Source of the DNA: Ruminococcaceae bacterium UBA6434
GTDB lineage: Bacteria; Bacillota; Clostridia; Oscillospirales; Acutalibacteraceae
Length of the DNA: 32,051 nt
NCBI GenBank assembly: GCA_002437245.1
Contig: DJOQ01000037.1
Location: forward strand, 15,604-47,654
Direction: 5' to 3'
Below are positions 7,827-16,862 of this stretch, one piece after another. The notes under the pieces were generated by a model. The model had not been told where the DNA came from. It saw only the letters and a list, made by a program, of their open reading frames with translations, and searched no databases. The first letter of the stretch is position 1. Each line of letters opens with the position of its first letter. A program made the translations under genes and the position numbers.

Positions 7827-8174
7827 CTACCCGATAACTTCAATATCCTTTATCCGCATTTCATCGCCGGTGACGAGATACGTATCATCACTGCCGCAGT
7901 GCGGACATTTTTTTGCGTATTCGGTAGTTTTATATGTTTTTTTACAGTCGCGACAGTAGGAGAGACCCTCAAGAATTATCATTTCAAGTTCGGTGTCTTT
8001 CATATAATCCGTCTTTTTCTTTGCCCATTCAAAGCAATCCGAAAAATATGACGGAACAATCGATGAAACCTCGCCTATTTCAAGAGTCAGCTTAGTGACC
8101 TTTTTTACGTTGTTTTCCTTGGCAATCTCTTCTACTCTGTCTATGACATTAAGAACTATACCGAGCTCGTGCAT
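7827..8174 (-). CDS. hypA: Hydrogenase/urease nickel metallochaperone HypA
   Basis: A 115-residue protein, the normal HypA length. It begins with the invariant MHE nickel-binding N-terminus (M1, H2, E3) and has a zinc-ribbon built from C74, C77, C90 and C93. HypA delivers nickel to [NiFe]-hydrogenase, and in some bacteria to urease, with HypB. Here it is the last gene of a three-gene operon, only 3 bp after a large Fe-S flavoprotein, and no hypB-F or hydrogenase subunit gene is in the window. It is therefore either an orphan serving a distant hydrogenase or has been recruited to the flavoprotein pair. The family call is very secure. The role in this operon is not. Confidence 0.95.
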   Translation of the reverse strand: MHELGIVLNVIDRVEEIAKENNVKKVTKLTLEIGEVSSIVPSYFSDCFEWAKKKTDYMKDTELEMIILEGLSYCRDCKKTYKTTEYAKKCPHCGSDDTYLVTGDEMRIKDIEVIG

Positions 8175-8177
8175 AGC

Positions 8178-11036
8178 TTAACCTTTGTCACTGTGCGCTT
8201 TTTTGTAGGCTATGTGCTTCTTTTTAAGCTCTTTTGCCTCATCCGAGCCCAAGTGACCAAGTATCTTAAACGCACGTTTTGCGGAATAGCCCATAAGTCC
8301 GCCGACCTTCTTTTCGGCAACTCTCATATCGGTGCATTCCGGATGATCGCGTACAAGATGTATTGCGTCAAATTCACACTTTGTGGTGCAAAGACCGCAG
8401 CCTATACACTTGTGCGGGTCAACATACGATGCGCCGCAGCCGAGGCAACGGCGGGTTTCGGTTTTAACCTGCTCTTCGGTCAAATCGAGATGTGCGTCTT
8501 TATAGGACATCTTGTAGTCGATGTTTTCATCCATACCGGCTTCCTGACGTCCTGCCGTATCGTAAGACGGATATGTGAGGTCGTCTTTGTTAAGCGGCGT
8601 GAAATTGCGACGGTCACGACCTATGGTCATTGAAGCGTCGGGGCGTACATGACGATGTAAGCTCTCAGCCGCCTCGTGACCGGCTGCAATTGCGTCTATT
8701 ACAAAACGCGGACCCGTAAATACGTCGCCGCCGACAAATATGTCGGGATCGTCCGTCTCGTATGTGAATTTGTCCGCAACGGGGTAGTTGCCGTGCCAGA
8801 ATTTAACTTTTGAGTTCTCAAGCAGGTTGCCCCATTCAATTGCCTGACCTATGGCAAAAACGATTTTGTCCGCTTTTATTTCAACAGTTTCGTTTTCGTC
8901 ATATACGGGAGAAAATCTGCCTGTCTCAGGGTCTATCGTGCGAAGACACTTCTTAAAGATGATACCGGTAACTTCTCCGGCGTCGTTTACGGTGACTTCT
9001 TTCGGACCCCAAGAGGGATTTATGCCGACATTTTCTTCTTCGGCTTCAAGTATTTCTTCGTTGCTTGCAGGCATGGTGTCACGCGATTCAAGACAGAACA
9101 TCTTTACGTCTTTCGCGCCGAGACGGTGTGCATTGCGCGCGCAGTCTATTGCAACGTTGCCGCCGCCGACTACCACAACACTGCCCGAGAATGTATCCTC
9201 GCGGTGCTCAAAGCAGTGGCGGAGATATTCTACGGCGATAGCGGTGCCTTTTGCGTCATCGTTTTTAACGCCCGGACGTTTGCCGCCCTGGCAGCCTATG
9301 GCAATGTAAAACGCCTTGTAGCCCTGTTTTTTGAGTTCGTCTATGGTGACGTCCTTGCCGACTTCAACGCCGCACTTGATTTCTGCGCCGAGAGCCTTAA
9401 TTATGTCGATTTCGGCAGCGATAACATCTTTTTCGAGCTTGTAACTCGGAATACCGTATGTCATCATACCGCCGGGAATGGGATTTTTCTCAAATACCGT
9501 CGGCTTATAACCCATCTGAGCGAGATAATATGCGGCGCTGAGTCCTGCGGGGCCGCCGCCGATGATGGCGATTTTCTCGTCAAATGAACCGTGAACCGAC
9601 TGTACCGTCTTTTCGGGAACGTATCTGTCCTCTGCTTTAAGGTCGAGATCGGCTACAAATTTCTTTACTGCGTCAATTGATACCGGATCGTCAATCTTTC
9701 CGCGTGTACATTCGCTCTCGCAGCGCTTGTTGCATATTCTGCCGCATACTGCCGGGAATGGGTTTTCGGTCTTTATCATAGCGAGTGCTTCACGGTATTT
9801 GCCGTCTCTCGCAAGGCGAAGATAAGCCTGTACCGGAACATGCGCCGGGCACGCGGCTTTACAGGGAGCGGAACCCGTGGGATATGTATTTGACATACGT
9901 GCCGTGTCGCGGTAGTTTTCATCCCATGCGTACGGACCCCAAATGTTGTTGTCCGGCAGGGGAGCGTGCTTGTATTTGAAATCCGTGCCGTCCTTATGGC
10001 AGAGCTTCTGGCCGAGCTTAACGGCGCCTGCGGGGCAAGTTTCAACGCACTTGCCGCACGCCACGCAGTTCTCCTTTGTAACCTTGGCGGTATAGGCGCT
10101 GCGTGAAAGATAAGGCGTGTTAAACAGAAGCGATGTGCGAAGAGCGTTGCATATTTTGACATTGCAGTTGCAGATATCAAATATCTTATTTTCACCGTCA
10201 ATATTGGTTATCTGGTGAACATAGCCGTTCTTTTCGGCGAGCTTAAGTATCTCAAGCGCGCGTTCTTTTGTTATGTAATGAGCTCTTCCGGTTTCAACGG
10301 CGTAATCCGCCATATCGCCGAGCTGTATGCACCAATCGTCAAAATCGTCCGTGCAGCCGTCGCCCAAAACAGCGCGTGAAGCGCGGCAGGAACAAATACC
10401 GGCAGAAATATGACCCTCATATTTCTGAAGCCAATATGAAATATGCTCAAGATCCACCGATTCGCTTTTGGCGTCTATGGCTTTTTCAACGGGAATGACG
10501 TGCATACCTATGCCGTCGCCTCCGGGAGGCACCATCTGAGTGATACCTGCAAGCGGAATAAACGTCATTCTCTCAAAGAATGAGGCAACAGCCGGATTTT
10601 TGGCTATTCTGTCAACGGAAGAGTTGAAAAGCTCGGCTGAACCGGGTACGTAAAAGGGTATGCGGTAACGTCTGATTCTCGGACGGTCTTTAAGCTCGTG
10701 ATTGTGGTCGTAATTGTCGCCGTAGTCATATTCGAGAATACCTATATATGACATCTCGTCAAGAAGCTTTTGCAGATCGATAGCCTCATACTCTTTGTTC
10801 ATTGCGAGCAACTGCTCAAACGTGTAGTGCTTGCGAAGCTTCATTTTGTTCGCAACATCGCACATTTCGGGTGTAATCACCTCGCGCAGACCCCAGTATT
10901 CGGGATCGTCCGACGTTACTCCGCCTATTTTGTGAGCCACAACGTCGGTGATCTTTTTACCGAGTTTTAAATAGCGCTTATCGGGATTTTTGTCACCCTG
11001 ATATTTGCTGATGATTTTTTTATTCTGATCGGGCAT
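8178..11036 (-). CDS. Large Fe-S/FAD oxidoreductase with GltD-like core
   Basis: This 952-residue soluble protein has several modules. Residues 1-310 are a unique N-terminal region with Cys clusters 'ICSCRASR' (214-221), C228/C236 and 'ICNCNVKIC' (288-296). A ferredoxin motif 'CVACGKCVETCP' lies at 324-335. A GltD-type N-terminal 4Fe-4S region has C392, C396, C431, C435, C439 and C443. Next come an FAD-binding motif 'IIGGGPAGLS' (491-500) and an NAD(P)H motif 'VVGGGNVAI' (622-630), and a C-terminal ferredoxin region at ~864-895. The core equals the NADPH-oxidising subunit of glutamate synthase and related transhydrogenases, which move electrons from NAD(P)H via FAD to Fe-S clusters. No glutamate synthase large subunit is nearby. 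It lies 13 bp after another flavoprotein and just before hypA, suggesting a joint redox role. The substrate is unknown. Confidence 0.85.
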   Translation of the reverse strand: MPDQNKKIISKYQGDKNPDKRYLKLGKKITDVVAHKIGGVTSDDPEYWGLREVITPEMCDVANKMKLRKHYTFEQLLAMNKEYEAIDLQKLLDEMSYIGILEYDYGDNYDHNHELKDRPRIRRYRIPFYVPGSAELFNSSVDRIAKNPAVASFFERMTFIPLAGITQMVPPGGDGIGMHVIPVEKAIDAKSESVDLEHISYWLQKYEGHISAGICSCRASRAVLGDGCTDDFDDWCIQLGDMADYAVETGRAHYITKERALEILKLAEKNGYVHQITNIDGENKIFDICNCNVKICNALRTSLLFNTPYLSRSAYTAKVTKENCVACGKCVETCPAGAVKLGQKLCHKDGTDFKYKHAPLPDNNIWGPYAWDENYRDTARMSNTYPTGSAPCKAACPAHVPVQAYLRLARDGKYREALAMIKTENPFPAVCGRICNKRCESECTRGKIDDPVSIDAVKKFVADLDLKAEDRYVPEKTVQSVHGSFDEKIAIIGGGPAGLSAAYYLAQMGYKPTVFEKNPIPGGMMTYGIPSYKLEKDVIAAEIDIIKALGAEIKCGVEVGKDVTIDELKKQGYKAFYIAIGCQGGKRPGVKNDDAKGTAIAVEYLRHCFEHREDTFSGSVVVVGGGNVAIDCARNAHRLGAKDVKMFCLESRDTMPASNEEILEAEEENVGINPSWGPKEVTVNDAGEVTGIIFKKCLRTIDPETGRFSPVYDENETVEIKADKIVFAIGQAIEWGNLLENSKVKFWHGNYPVADKFTYETDDPDIFVGGDVFTGPRFVIDAIAAGHEAAESLHRHVRPDASMTIGRDRRNFTPLNKDDLTYPSYDTAGRQEAGMDENIDYKMSYKDAHLDLTEEQVKTETRRCLGCGASYVDPHKCIGCGLCTTKCEFDAIHLVRDHPECTDMRVAEKKVGGLMGYSAKRAFKILGHLGSDEAKELKKKHIAYKKAHSDKG

Positions 11037-11049
11037 ACTTTTATGTCTC

Positions 11050-12429
11050 CTATTTAAAGAATCTTCTTACTAAGTCGCGGCTGTACTCAACGGTTTCTTC
11101 CATATCGCCGAATGCCATAACTTCACCGGCATAGAATGTGTTGTCTTTGCCCTGCATAGCCTCAACTTTTTCATACCAGCCGTCGGCATAATCCTTGCTG
11201 CCTACGTGCGGGAAATAGTACCAGTCGTCTATGCGCTCAATCCGGTCAACCTTAAGACCGCACAGCTCCATATCTTTAAGAGTTGTTTCCTTGGCTTTGT
11301 CAAATGGAACATCCTCCATACCCTCGTGGTTACGAAGAGTAAAGGTAACAAGCGGCTGATCTGTTACGCCGTCGGACCAACGGTGATAAAATACCATAAG
11401 GTGGCCGCGTGTCTCGTTAGTCATATTTTCAAAGAAGTAATATGAAATTTCGGGAGCGTTGCCTTCTTCGGGGCGAACAGCCATTGTAAAGTATTCCTTA
11501 TGTACGATTTTTGAGAAGAGGTCTTTCTCTTCTTCGCGCGGATCGCCGTAGCCGAGGAACAGCTCAAGAGGAGTACATATTATGAGCTTGTCGAATTCTT
11601 CGGTCTTGCCGTTTACCGTTACAAATACCTTATCGTTTTCTCTCTTGATGTTTGTAACTTCGGAATTTAAGAGCGCCGGGTGTTTAAGGTGCTTGTTAAC
11701 GCCCTCCCAAATGCTCTGTGTGCCGTCGTACCAAGTCCACAGTTTACCTGTCGAAAGGAACTGCTTAACGGTGAATGCGTCAAGATATTTTACTACATAA
11801 GCGGCGGGGATTTCATCGAAATAGCCGTAGCCGAAAGAAGTAAAGGGGCCTTTCCAAACGGTAGAAGCGTCCTCACAATGGTTGAGCTTCAAAAACTCCG
11901 AGAACGGCATTGAAAGATCTTTAAGGTTGGGGTTAACACCCTCGATGTGTGCAAGCTTCATTTCGGGAGAGGGGCAGGGGCCTTCATAGCGTCCCTCCGA
12001 GACTCCGCGGTGACCGTTTACATCATAGCCCTTGTACTTTGTCTCAAGAAGCTTTGACATCTTTTTCATCTTGGTTATCTTCTTGAGCATAGCTATAGGC
12101 GACATTTTCTGAGGAGTGCCGTCTACTTTCATAAATTTACGTCCCATCGGGGGGCCTCCGACGTGTGTTGTACCGCCGAATTCCTCACATTCGTGAACTG
12201 CAAAGTAAGTGTCACAGCCCATTACCGCGCCCATCTCGATGGTGCGGTCCTCCCATTTTCCCTGGGCATTTTTAACTTTCATTTTCGGAGAAAAAGCTTT
12301 ACCTCCGACGCGGTCTGACTTTTCATAGATCACATAGTTATCATACCCGTTTTTTTCAAGGTACATTGCCATGCTGGTGCCGGCAGGGCCGCCGCCGATA
12401 ATGCAGATGCGCTGATTCTTGTTTTCCAT
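11050..12429 (-). CDS. FAD-dependent amine-oxidase-like oxidoreductase
   Basis: ATG 12429 is the start, behind AGGGAGA, giving 459 residues. A 17-residue upstream extension lacks support. The N-terminus has the Rossmann FAD motif 'CIIGGGPAGTSMAMYLEKNG' followed by the 'YEKSDRVGGKAFS' phrase typical of flavin amine oxidases, protoporphyrinogen oxidases and phytoene desaturase-like enzymes. The C-terminus has 'NTFYAGEVMAFGDMEETVEYS', the usual second flavin contact. It has no signal peptide or membrane helix. It is the first gene of the operon with the 952-residue Fe-S flavoprotein and hypA, so electrons may pass between the two flavoproteins. Substrate unknown. Confidence 0.82.
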   Translation of the reverse strand: MENKNQRICIIGGGPAGTSMAMYLEKNGYDNYVIYEKSDRVGGKAFSPKMKVKNAQGKWEDRTIEMGAVMGCDTYFAVHECEEFGGTTHVGGPPMGRKFMKVDGTPQKMSPIAMLKKITKMKKMSKLLETKYKGYDVNGHRGVSEGRYEGPCPSPEMKLAHIEGVNPNLKDLSMPFSEFLKLNHCEDASTVWKGPFTSFGYGYFDEIPAAYVVKYLDAFTVKQFLSTGKLWTWYDGTQSIWEGVNKHLKHPALLNSEVTNIKRENDKVFVTVNGKTEEFDKLIICTPLELFLGYGDPREEEKDLFSKIVHKEYFTMAVRPEEGNAPEISYYFFENMTNETRGHLMVFYHRWSDGVTDQPLVTFTLRNHEGMEDVPFDKAKETTLKDMELCGLKVDRIERIDDWYYFPHVGSKDYADGWYEKVEAMQGKDNTFYAGEVMAFGDMEETVEYSRDLVRRFFK

Positions 12430-12514
12430 AAAAAGGATCTCCCTCTCTTGAAATTTCGGTACGGAATTTAAGGAAACCAAAAAACGCCGTACCGGTTAAA
12501 TCTTTAACAATTCA

Positions 12515-12543
12515 ATTATAGTCTCGCAAAACTTTATCGTCAA
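12515..12543 (-). promoter_or_regulatory. Sigma-A promoter of the flavoprotein/hypA operon
   Basis: On the minus strand: TTGACG (12543-12538), a 17 bp spacer and TATAAT (12520-12515). It lies ~86 bp upstream of ATG 12429. Confidence 0.8.
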
Positions 12544-12697
12544 TAGGAAACTTTGGCTTTTTTAACTTTTTAGACGTCGTATTTTACATATTTTCACATC
12601 AAAAAAGTCGCTACAGCCGCATAATGCACAAAAGCTTGGAAACTGTTCATAACATTTGTCCCATATGGAACTAAAATTAAAACATTATATTGTTATA

Positions 12698-12726
12698 TTG
12701 GAATTTTACAATTTATATGTTATAGT
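12698..12726 (+). promoter_or_regulatory. Sigma-A promoter of the GH20 gene
   Basis: TTGGAA (12698-12703), a 17 bp spacer and TATAGT (12721-12726), ~50 bp before ATG 12778. It is divergent from the flavoprotein promoter, with an AT-rich spacer between them. Confidence 0.6.
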
Positions 12727-12777
12727 GATGCTATCGGTAGGATAATACAAAAAAATAACAGAAAACTGGTGAATTTT

Positions 12778-14223
12778 ATGAATATAATTCCAAAACCGCA
12801 AAAAATTACGTTTTCCGGCAAATATGTACCGAAAGGCAGCGTAACTAAGAGCGTTGACGCCGATATGGAAAAAGAGGAATACTCGCTTGATATAAACCGT
12901 GACGGCGTTTTCTTAAAGGGCGGCAGTGAGCGCGCCTTACACTATGCCGATATTACGTATAAACAAATTCTGCGAGAGGACGGAAATATGCTCCCCGAAT
13001 GTGAAATAAGGGATAAGCCCGTATTTTCTTATCGCGGCTTTATGGTGGACGTCTGCCGTCATTTCTTTACCGTGGAGGAAATAAAAAAGATAATCGATGC
13101 GGCGGCAATGCTCAAATTCAATTATTTTCATTTCCATCTTTCCGACGATCAGGGCTTCAGAGCCGAAATACAAAAGCGTCCTGAGCTTTCCTCGTTAGGC
13201 GGCAGCCGCGAGGGCTCACATTTCGGTAAAAAAGAAAACGACAACAGCGTTTACAGTCATTTTTATACTCGGGCACAGCTGAAAGAAATAGCCGAATACT
13301 GCAAGGAGCGGTATATTGAGGTTATTCCCGAAATAGATATTCCGGGCCACGCAAGCGCCATACTTCAAGCATATCCTGAGTTGTCGTGCAATAAAGAGCA
13401 GGTTAAGGCAAAAACAAGCCAGGGTATATTCAAAGATTTGCTCTGCGCCGGAAATCCCGCAACATTAAAGCTGATTTATGACATTTTGGATGAGCTTTGC
13501 GATATTTTCCCCGGCAAGTACTTCCATCTCGGCGGCGATGAAGCCCCGAAGGATAAGTGGAAGAAGTGCCCCAAATGTCAGTCAAAAATACGCGAGCTCG
13601 GGCTTAAAAACGAAGAGGAGCTGCACTGCAGTCTTGTAAACAGAGCCGCAGAGTATCTCGAAAAAAAGGGCAGACGTGTCATTTGCTGGAACGAAGCGGC
13701 AAACGGCGGTATTCTCGATAAAAACATAACGCTTGCATATTGGCTTGATAAAACGGGCATCTCGGTAAAGCGCGCAAATGAGGGCTGTCCCGTAATTATT
13801 GAAAAGTTTAAGCCGTATTATGCCGATTATCCGTACGGTATGTATCCGCTTAAAGATGTATATATGTTTGACCCGAAGAGCATAAAGGGTTTAACTGAAA
13901 CAGGAAAAAAATCAATAGTCGGAGTGGAAACGCCGATATGGACGGAGTACATCACGGATTTTGAACGGCTTTGCTATATGTGTTTCCCGAGGTGGTTTGC
14001 CGTCGCCGATACCGCGTGGAACGGCAGAGACGAAAAGAATTACCGAGAATTTCGCCTTGCCGCAAAGTCTTACTGCGACGCGCTTAAAAAAATGGGCGTT
14101 TCTTCCGCTCCCGAATGCGATTGGGACGAGAGACCGCAAAAGCGGCTTCGTGAAACACTGGCATTTGCCGATAATCTTATGACAAAGAATATGCTGCGTC
14201 AGCTTTTAAATGTCGAAGAATAA
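12778..14223 (+). CDS. GH20 beta-N-acetylhexosaminidase, cytoplasmic
   Basis: A 481-residue glycoside hydrolase family 20 enzyme from ATG 12778, behind GGTGA. A GTG three codons earlier is possible. A short N-terminal alpha/beta domain precedes the TIM barrel, which begins around 'FSYRGFMVDVCRHF'. The barrel shows 'YFHFHLSDDQGFR', 'EVIPEIDIPGHASA' and the catalytic Asp-Glu pair in 'HLGGDEAPKDKW' (residues 254-255 from this start). GH20 enzymes remove terminal GlcNAc or GalNAc with substrate-assisted catalysis. There is no signal peptide, so it probably acts on imported oligosaccharides such as mucin, chitin or cell-wall fragments. A 'CPKC' after the active site is unusual but near a surface loop. 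It is monocistronic. Confidence 0.92.
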   Translation: MNIIPKPQKITFSGKYVPKGSVTKSVDADMEKEEYSLDINRDGVFLKGGSERALHYADITYKQILREDGNMLPECEIRDKPVFSYRGFMVDVCRHFFTVEEIKKIIDAAAMLKFNYFHFHLSDDQGFRAEIQKRPELSSLGGSREGSHFGKKENDNSVYSHFYTRAQLKEIAEYCKERYIEVIPEIDIPGHASAILQAYPELSCNKEQVKAKTSQGIFKDLLCAGNPATLKLIYDILDELCDIFPGKYFHLGGDEAPKDKWKKCPKCQSKIRELGLKNEEELHCSLVNRAAEYLEKKGRRVICWNEAANGGILDKNITLAYWLDKTGISVKRANEGCPVIIEKFKPYYADYPYGMYPLKDVYMFDPKSIKGLTETGKKSIVGVETPIWTEYITDFERLCYMCFPRWFAVADTAWNGRDEKNYREFRLAAKSYCDALKKMGVSSAPECDWDERPQKRLRETLAFADNLMTKNMLRQLLNVEE

Positions 14224-14316
14224 ACATAAACATAAACAAATATAAATAAGTATAAGCAACCCCAAACTCAAACTCAAACCTAAACCCAAATCCAACACCA
14301 ATCCCAACCTCAAACA
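14224..14316. repeat. Second degenerate hexamer array
   Basis: Immediately after the GH20 stop, the plus strand reads as drifting A/C-rich hexamers. It starts with repeated TAAACA, then ATAAGT-like units, then AAACTC, AAACTC, AAACCT, AAACCC, AAATCC, AACACC, AATCCC and AACCTC. The minus strand is therefore T/G-rich with closely spaced G-runs, telomere-like in composition. It marks the boundary between the GH20 gene and the AT-rich island. No coding potential is apparent in 14224-14400. Confidence 0.8.
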
Positions 14317-14401
14317 GGTGAGAATAACCGAAAGCAGGCAAAAAACACAAATAGGTGACTAAATACCGACAAGCAAAACAAATATCCGCCGTTCAAAAGG
14401 C

Positions 14402-14436
14402 AAAAAAACGCACCCCACTTTTGTGAGGTGCGTTTT
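14402..14436 (-). terminator. Terminator of the phase-variable cassette
   Basis: AAAACGCACC (14405-14414) pairs with GGTGCGTTTT (14427-14436), with further pairing inside. In the minus sense seven U follow. It ends the minus-strand cassette and may also serve the GH20 gene, although the plus-sense T-run is shorter. Confidence 0.85.
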
Positions 14437-14496
14437 GCTGCCTTTGCGAAAATTTGTAAAGAAAGTTCTTTATAAATGGCATTTTTGGTATATGCT

Positions 14497-14742
14497 TTAC
14501 AGCTCCATAACCTTATATATCGTGTATCCGGCATCTTTGGCAAGCCGAACGAATTCACTAAACCTCTGCTCAGTCACACTTTTACTGGAGAATTCTTGAA
14601 TTGGCAAATCGCTCTTCGACTTTGGGTGCTTTTGAATTTCTTCTACTACATTTTTCATATATGTTATTGTTTGGCTGAACGCTTCATTATTATACTTGAA
14701 AATATACTGATTGTTTTTTGAGTCCTCTGTTTCTGTAGGCAT
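14497..14742 (-). CDS. Hypothetical small protein
   Basis: An 81-residue soluble, charged protein with a firm start (ATG 14742 behind AAAGGAGA). It is predicted helical from about residue 20 onward and contains no Cys, signal or membrane segment. I do not recognise a family. It is the last gene before the cassette terminator, ~80 bp after the lipoprotein gene with no terminator between, so it is probably the final gene of the same transcript. Function unknown. Confidence 0.65.
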   Translation of the reverse strand: MPTETEDSKNNQYIFKYNNEAFSQTITYMKNVVEEIQKHPKSKSDLPIQEFSSKSVTEQRFSEFVRLAKDAGYTIYKVMEL

Positions 14743-14823
14743 ATTGATTTCTCCTTTGATTTTAATGGATTATTTGTTTTTTGATTGGGTATATATTCAA
14801 TTTTTTTATAGAACAGTTAGTGG

Positions 14824-16299
14824 CTAGCTATCAAGATCAATCCACAAAGCCGGGCGGACATAGATATCGATATAACAATCAGCTTCGCATGGTATATAGT
14901 CAATATCGCCATCGTAATTAACATAAGCCTCACACCATTGATCACTTGCGGATGAGCGAAGATACCAATATACCGTCGTGCTTTCAGGATCTTCATCAAG
15001 ACCGGGCGGAATTGTCTTTTTCATATAAACTGTTGGTTCACACTTCCTCGATTCACTATTGCTAAAGTATGTTTCTGCTTCATTCTGACTTAGAAGGAAA
15101 ACTTTATCCTCTGTTGTAGAAGTTCCACTCTCGTGAATTCGGTTTGTAAATAACTTTGTATTTTGTATTGCGGTTTGTTCATCTAAGCTAAATGCTTCAT
15201 AGTAAAAACCGTTATTAAGCCAATTACGTATTTCGCTATCTTTCCATGTTAAACTTGACGATGTTGTGTAATAATCGTGACATTCTATAGCAAATTTACT
15301 GATCAAAAGTAACGATGCTCCATTTTTATTAATAACGATCCATTCTATTGGTTCTGGTCCGTTTGAGAAGTTATTGTCTTGCTCATAAGAGCCAAACATA
15401 ATAGTGTCCCCAACCTTTGCGTTTTTCCAATTGTTATCGAATTCTGTAGTAGTTAGTAAATAGCTATTCTCTCTTGGAGCAACAGTCCTTTGGCTGCTAT
15501 ATGCTAAATCACTAACTTTTTTATATGTTAAATTGCTACCGGGGATTTCGTTTGAACCTACTTCTATAAGATCTACCCCTTTATGCTGAAAAATAAAATT
15601 TGTTATATTATGGATTTTCAATACTACTCTATCATTATCAGTTTCACACTCTCCATCTAATCCTTCTCCTGTTTTTTGCCAATCAAAATAGCCGACTTTT
15701 TCATCCTTTACTCTGATAACAGATAAGGCTAAAGTTTTATCTTGTTCATTTACGTATAATCCTGTGATATCGTCAGTAACTTCTGGCACATTGTTTTTAA
15801 TTTTTGTTAAGGTTAATCCTCCAACAACGAGAGTATCTTTGTCTTTGAATTCGTGCAAAATAAATTTATCTTCCATTGTACCAAAAAAGTCGGATTTTAT
15901 AGCAACACCTACTTTGTCTGTGCTTTGAATATAATTACCATAACTCTGTAATTCTTCGTCTGTGTAGGAATCAGGATCCGAAATAACATAACCACTATAT
16001 CCAATGCTCTTTAATTCTGAGGTTATAATAGAGGATATATCATCATTCTCCATGGTATCTGTCATCTGAACCGGTTTATAATTCACAGCGATTCCGTTGG
16101 GATGAAATTCCATAACAGTCCCATCGGAAGCAGACCATGTCCCTACAATATTCTCTTTGACATATTCTGTATTGATGATTAGCTTTTCTTTGACCGTTTC
16201 TATATCTAAGGCGGTGCTTTTGAAATGGTGTTTATCATTTGAGCACCCGGAAAAAATCAAAGCTATAATAACTACTAATAATATTCCTTTTTTCATCAT
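14824..16299 (-). CDS. Lipoprotein with C-terminal DUF6273-like domain
   Basis: A 491-residue lipoprotein. The hydrophobic leader ends in a lipobox with Cys19 ('IFSGCSN'), so the mature protein is tethered to the outer face of the membrane. Residues ~50-270 are beta-rich and open with 'IVGTWSASDGTVMEF', resembling lipocalin-like domains that monitor 'GTW' folds. The C-terminal ~200 residues, from 'KVGDTIMFGSYEQD' through 'PIEWIVINK', 'SEIRNWLNN' and 'VYWYLRSS' to 'YVRPALWIDL', match the pattern of DUF6273, common in surface proteins of gut Firmicutes. Start ATG 16299 follows AAGGTG. It lies 9 bp after the 109-residue secreted-protein gene. The biochemical role is unknown. Confidence 0.75.
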   Translation of the reverse strand: MMKKGILLVVIIALIFSGCSNDKHHFKSTALDIETVKEKLIINTEYVKENIVGTWSASDGTVMEFHPNGIAVNYKPVQMTDTMENDDISSIITSELKSIGYSGYVISDPDSYTDEELQSYGNYIQSTDKVGVAIKSDFFGTMEDKFILHEFKDKDTLVVGGLTLTKIKNNVPEVTDDITGLYVNEQDKTLALSVIRVKDEKVGYFDWQKTGEGLDGECETDNDRVVLKIHNITNFIFQHKGVDLIEVGSNEIPGSNLTYKKVSDLAYSSQRTVAPRENSYLLTTTEFDNNWKNAKVGDTIMFGSYEQDNNFSNGPEPIEWIVINKNGASLLLISKFAIECHDYYTTSSSLTWKDSEIRNWLNNGFYYEAFSLDEQTAIQNTKLFTNRIHESGTSTTEDKVFLLSQNEAETYFSNSESRKCEPTVYMKKTIPPGLDEDPESTTVYWYLRSSASDQWCEAYVNYDGDIDYIPCEADCYIDIYVRPALWIDLDS

Positions 16300-16308
16300 A
16301 CGGACACC

Positions 16309-16638
16309 TTATATACCCAAATCACATAACGAGCAGGAAGAAATATTATAATTTTTGTCAACAGTAATCTGAGCACTCATATCAACGCTTCCGCTTCCGC
16401 TGCCTTCAAGCCCTGCTCTTACTATAACCTTTGCAAATGCACCGCTGCCGCTGTCGAAACTTTGGTAGGAAGCTATTGATACACCGTGCTTACTTTGCAT
16501 ATGCTCGGAGATTGCGCCTTTATATTCCGATTCATTTTTTTCAGCTCCGTTTAGTGAAGTCACAACAAATGGTAAAGCAAGGAAAAACGCAGCAACCATT
16601 GCGCAAATAAATAATTTAAAACCATTCTTTTTAAACAT
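16309..16638 (-). CDS. Small secreted or anchored hypothetical protein
   Basis: A 109-residue protein with a clear signal or anchor (residues 1-29, 'FKLFICAMVAAFFLALPFVV'). A Gly/Ser-rich stretch follows ('GLEGSGSGSVDMS', about 76-88), and the C-terminus is Cys-containing ('SSCSLCDLGI', Cys97 and Cys100). The start follows a G-rich ribosome site. No family is recognised. The C-X2-C at the end of a secreted protein could form a disulfide or bind a metal. It is between two other cassette genes with gaps of 9 and 29 bp, which strongly suggests co-transcription. Confidence 0.65.
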   Translation of the reverse strand: MFKKNGFKLFICAMVAAFFLALPFVVTSLNGAEKNESEYKGAISEHMQSKHGVSIASYQSFDSGSGAFAKVIVRAGLEGSGSGSVDMSAQITVDKNYNISSCSLCDLGI

Positions 16639-16667
16639 AGTACTACCCCCGTACTTTAAATAATTTT

Positions 16668-16862
16668 TTAAATAAGTTCGCTGTTGATGATATCAACAAG
16701 CTTTTTCCCGATATCTCGTGTTATATGTATCGTGTCATTAGTCGTTGTGCGTATTATCAAAATGCCGTCTATGATTTCATATGTTGCCTCACTGTTAACA
16801 ACACCGTTTAGCGTTGTTTCTGAAAGACCTGTATGCCTATCTAATTTAGTTATAATCGACAT
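16668..16862 (-). CDS. Hypothetical 64-residue protein
   Basis: A 64-residue soluble protein with a firm start (ATG 16862 behind GGGAGA). It has an alternating strand pattern ('TYEIIDGILIIRTTTNDTIHI') followed by a C-terminal helix, and no Cys, signal or membrane segment. I cannot assign a family. It is part of the minus-strand cassette. An AT-rich hairpin with arms ATAATTTTT/AAAAATTAT (about 16922-16947), without the GC stem of a terminator, lies upstream. Confidence 0.6.
   Translation of the reverse strand: MSIITKLDRHTGLSETTLNGVVNSEATYEIIDGILIIRTTTNDTIHITRDIGKKLVDIINSELI

Noticed and set aside
8178..11036. Glutamate synthase small subunit (gltD)
   Set aside because: The core is GltD-like, but the protein is twice the size with extra Fe-S modules and no large subunit nearby.
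14224..14316. CRISPR-like array
   Set aside because: Units are 6 bp and continuous, with no spacers and no cas genes nearby.
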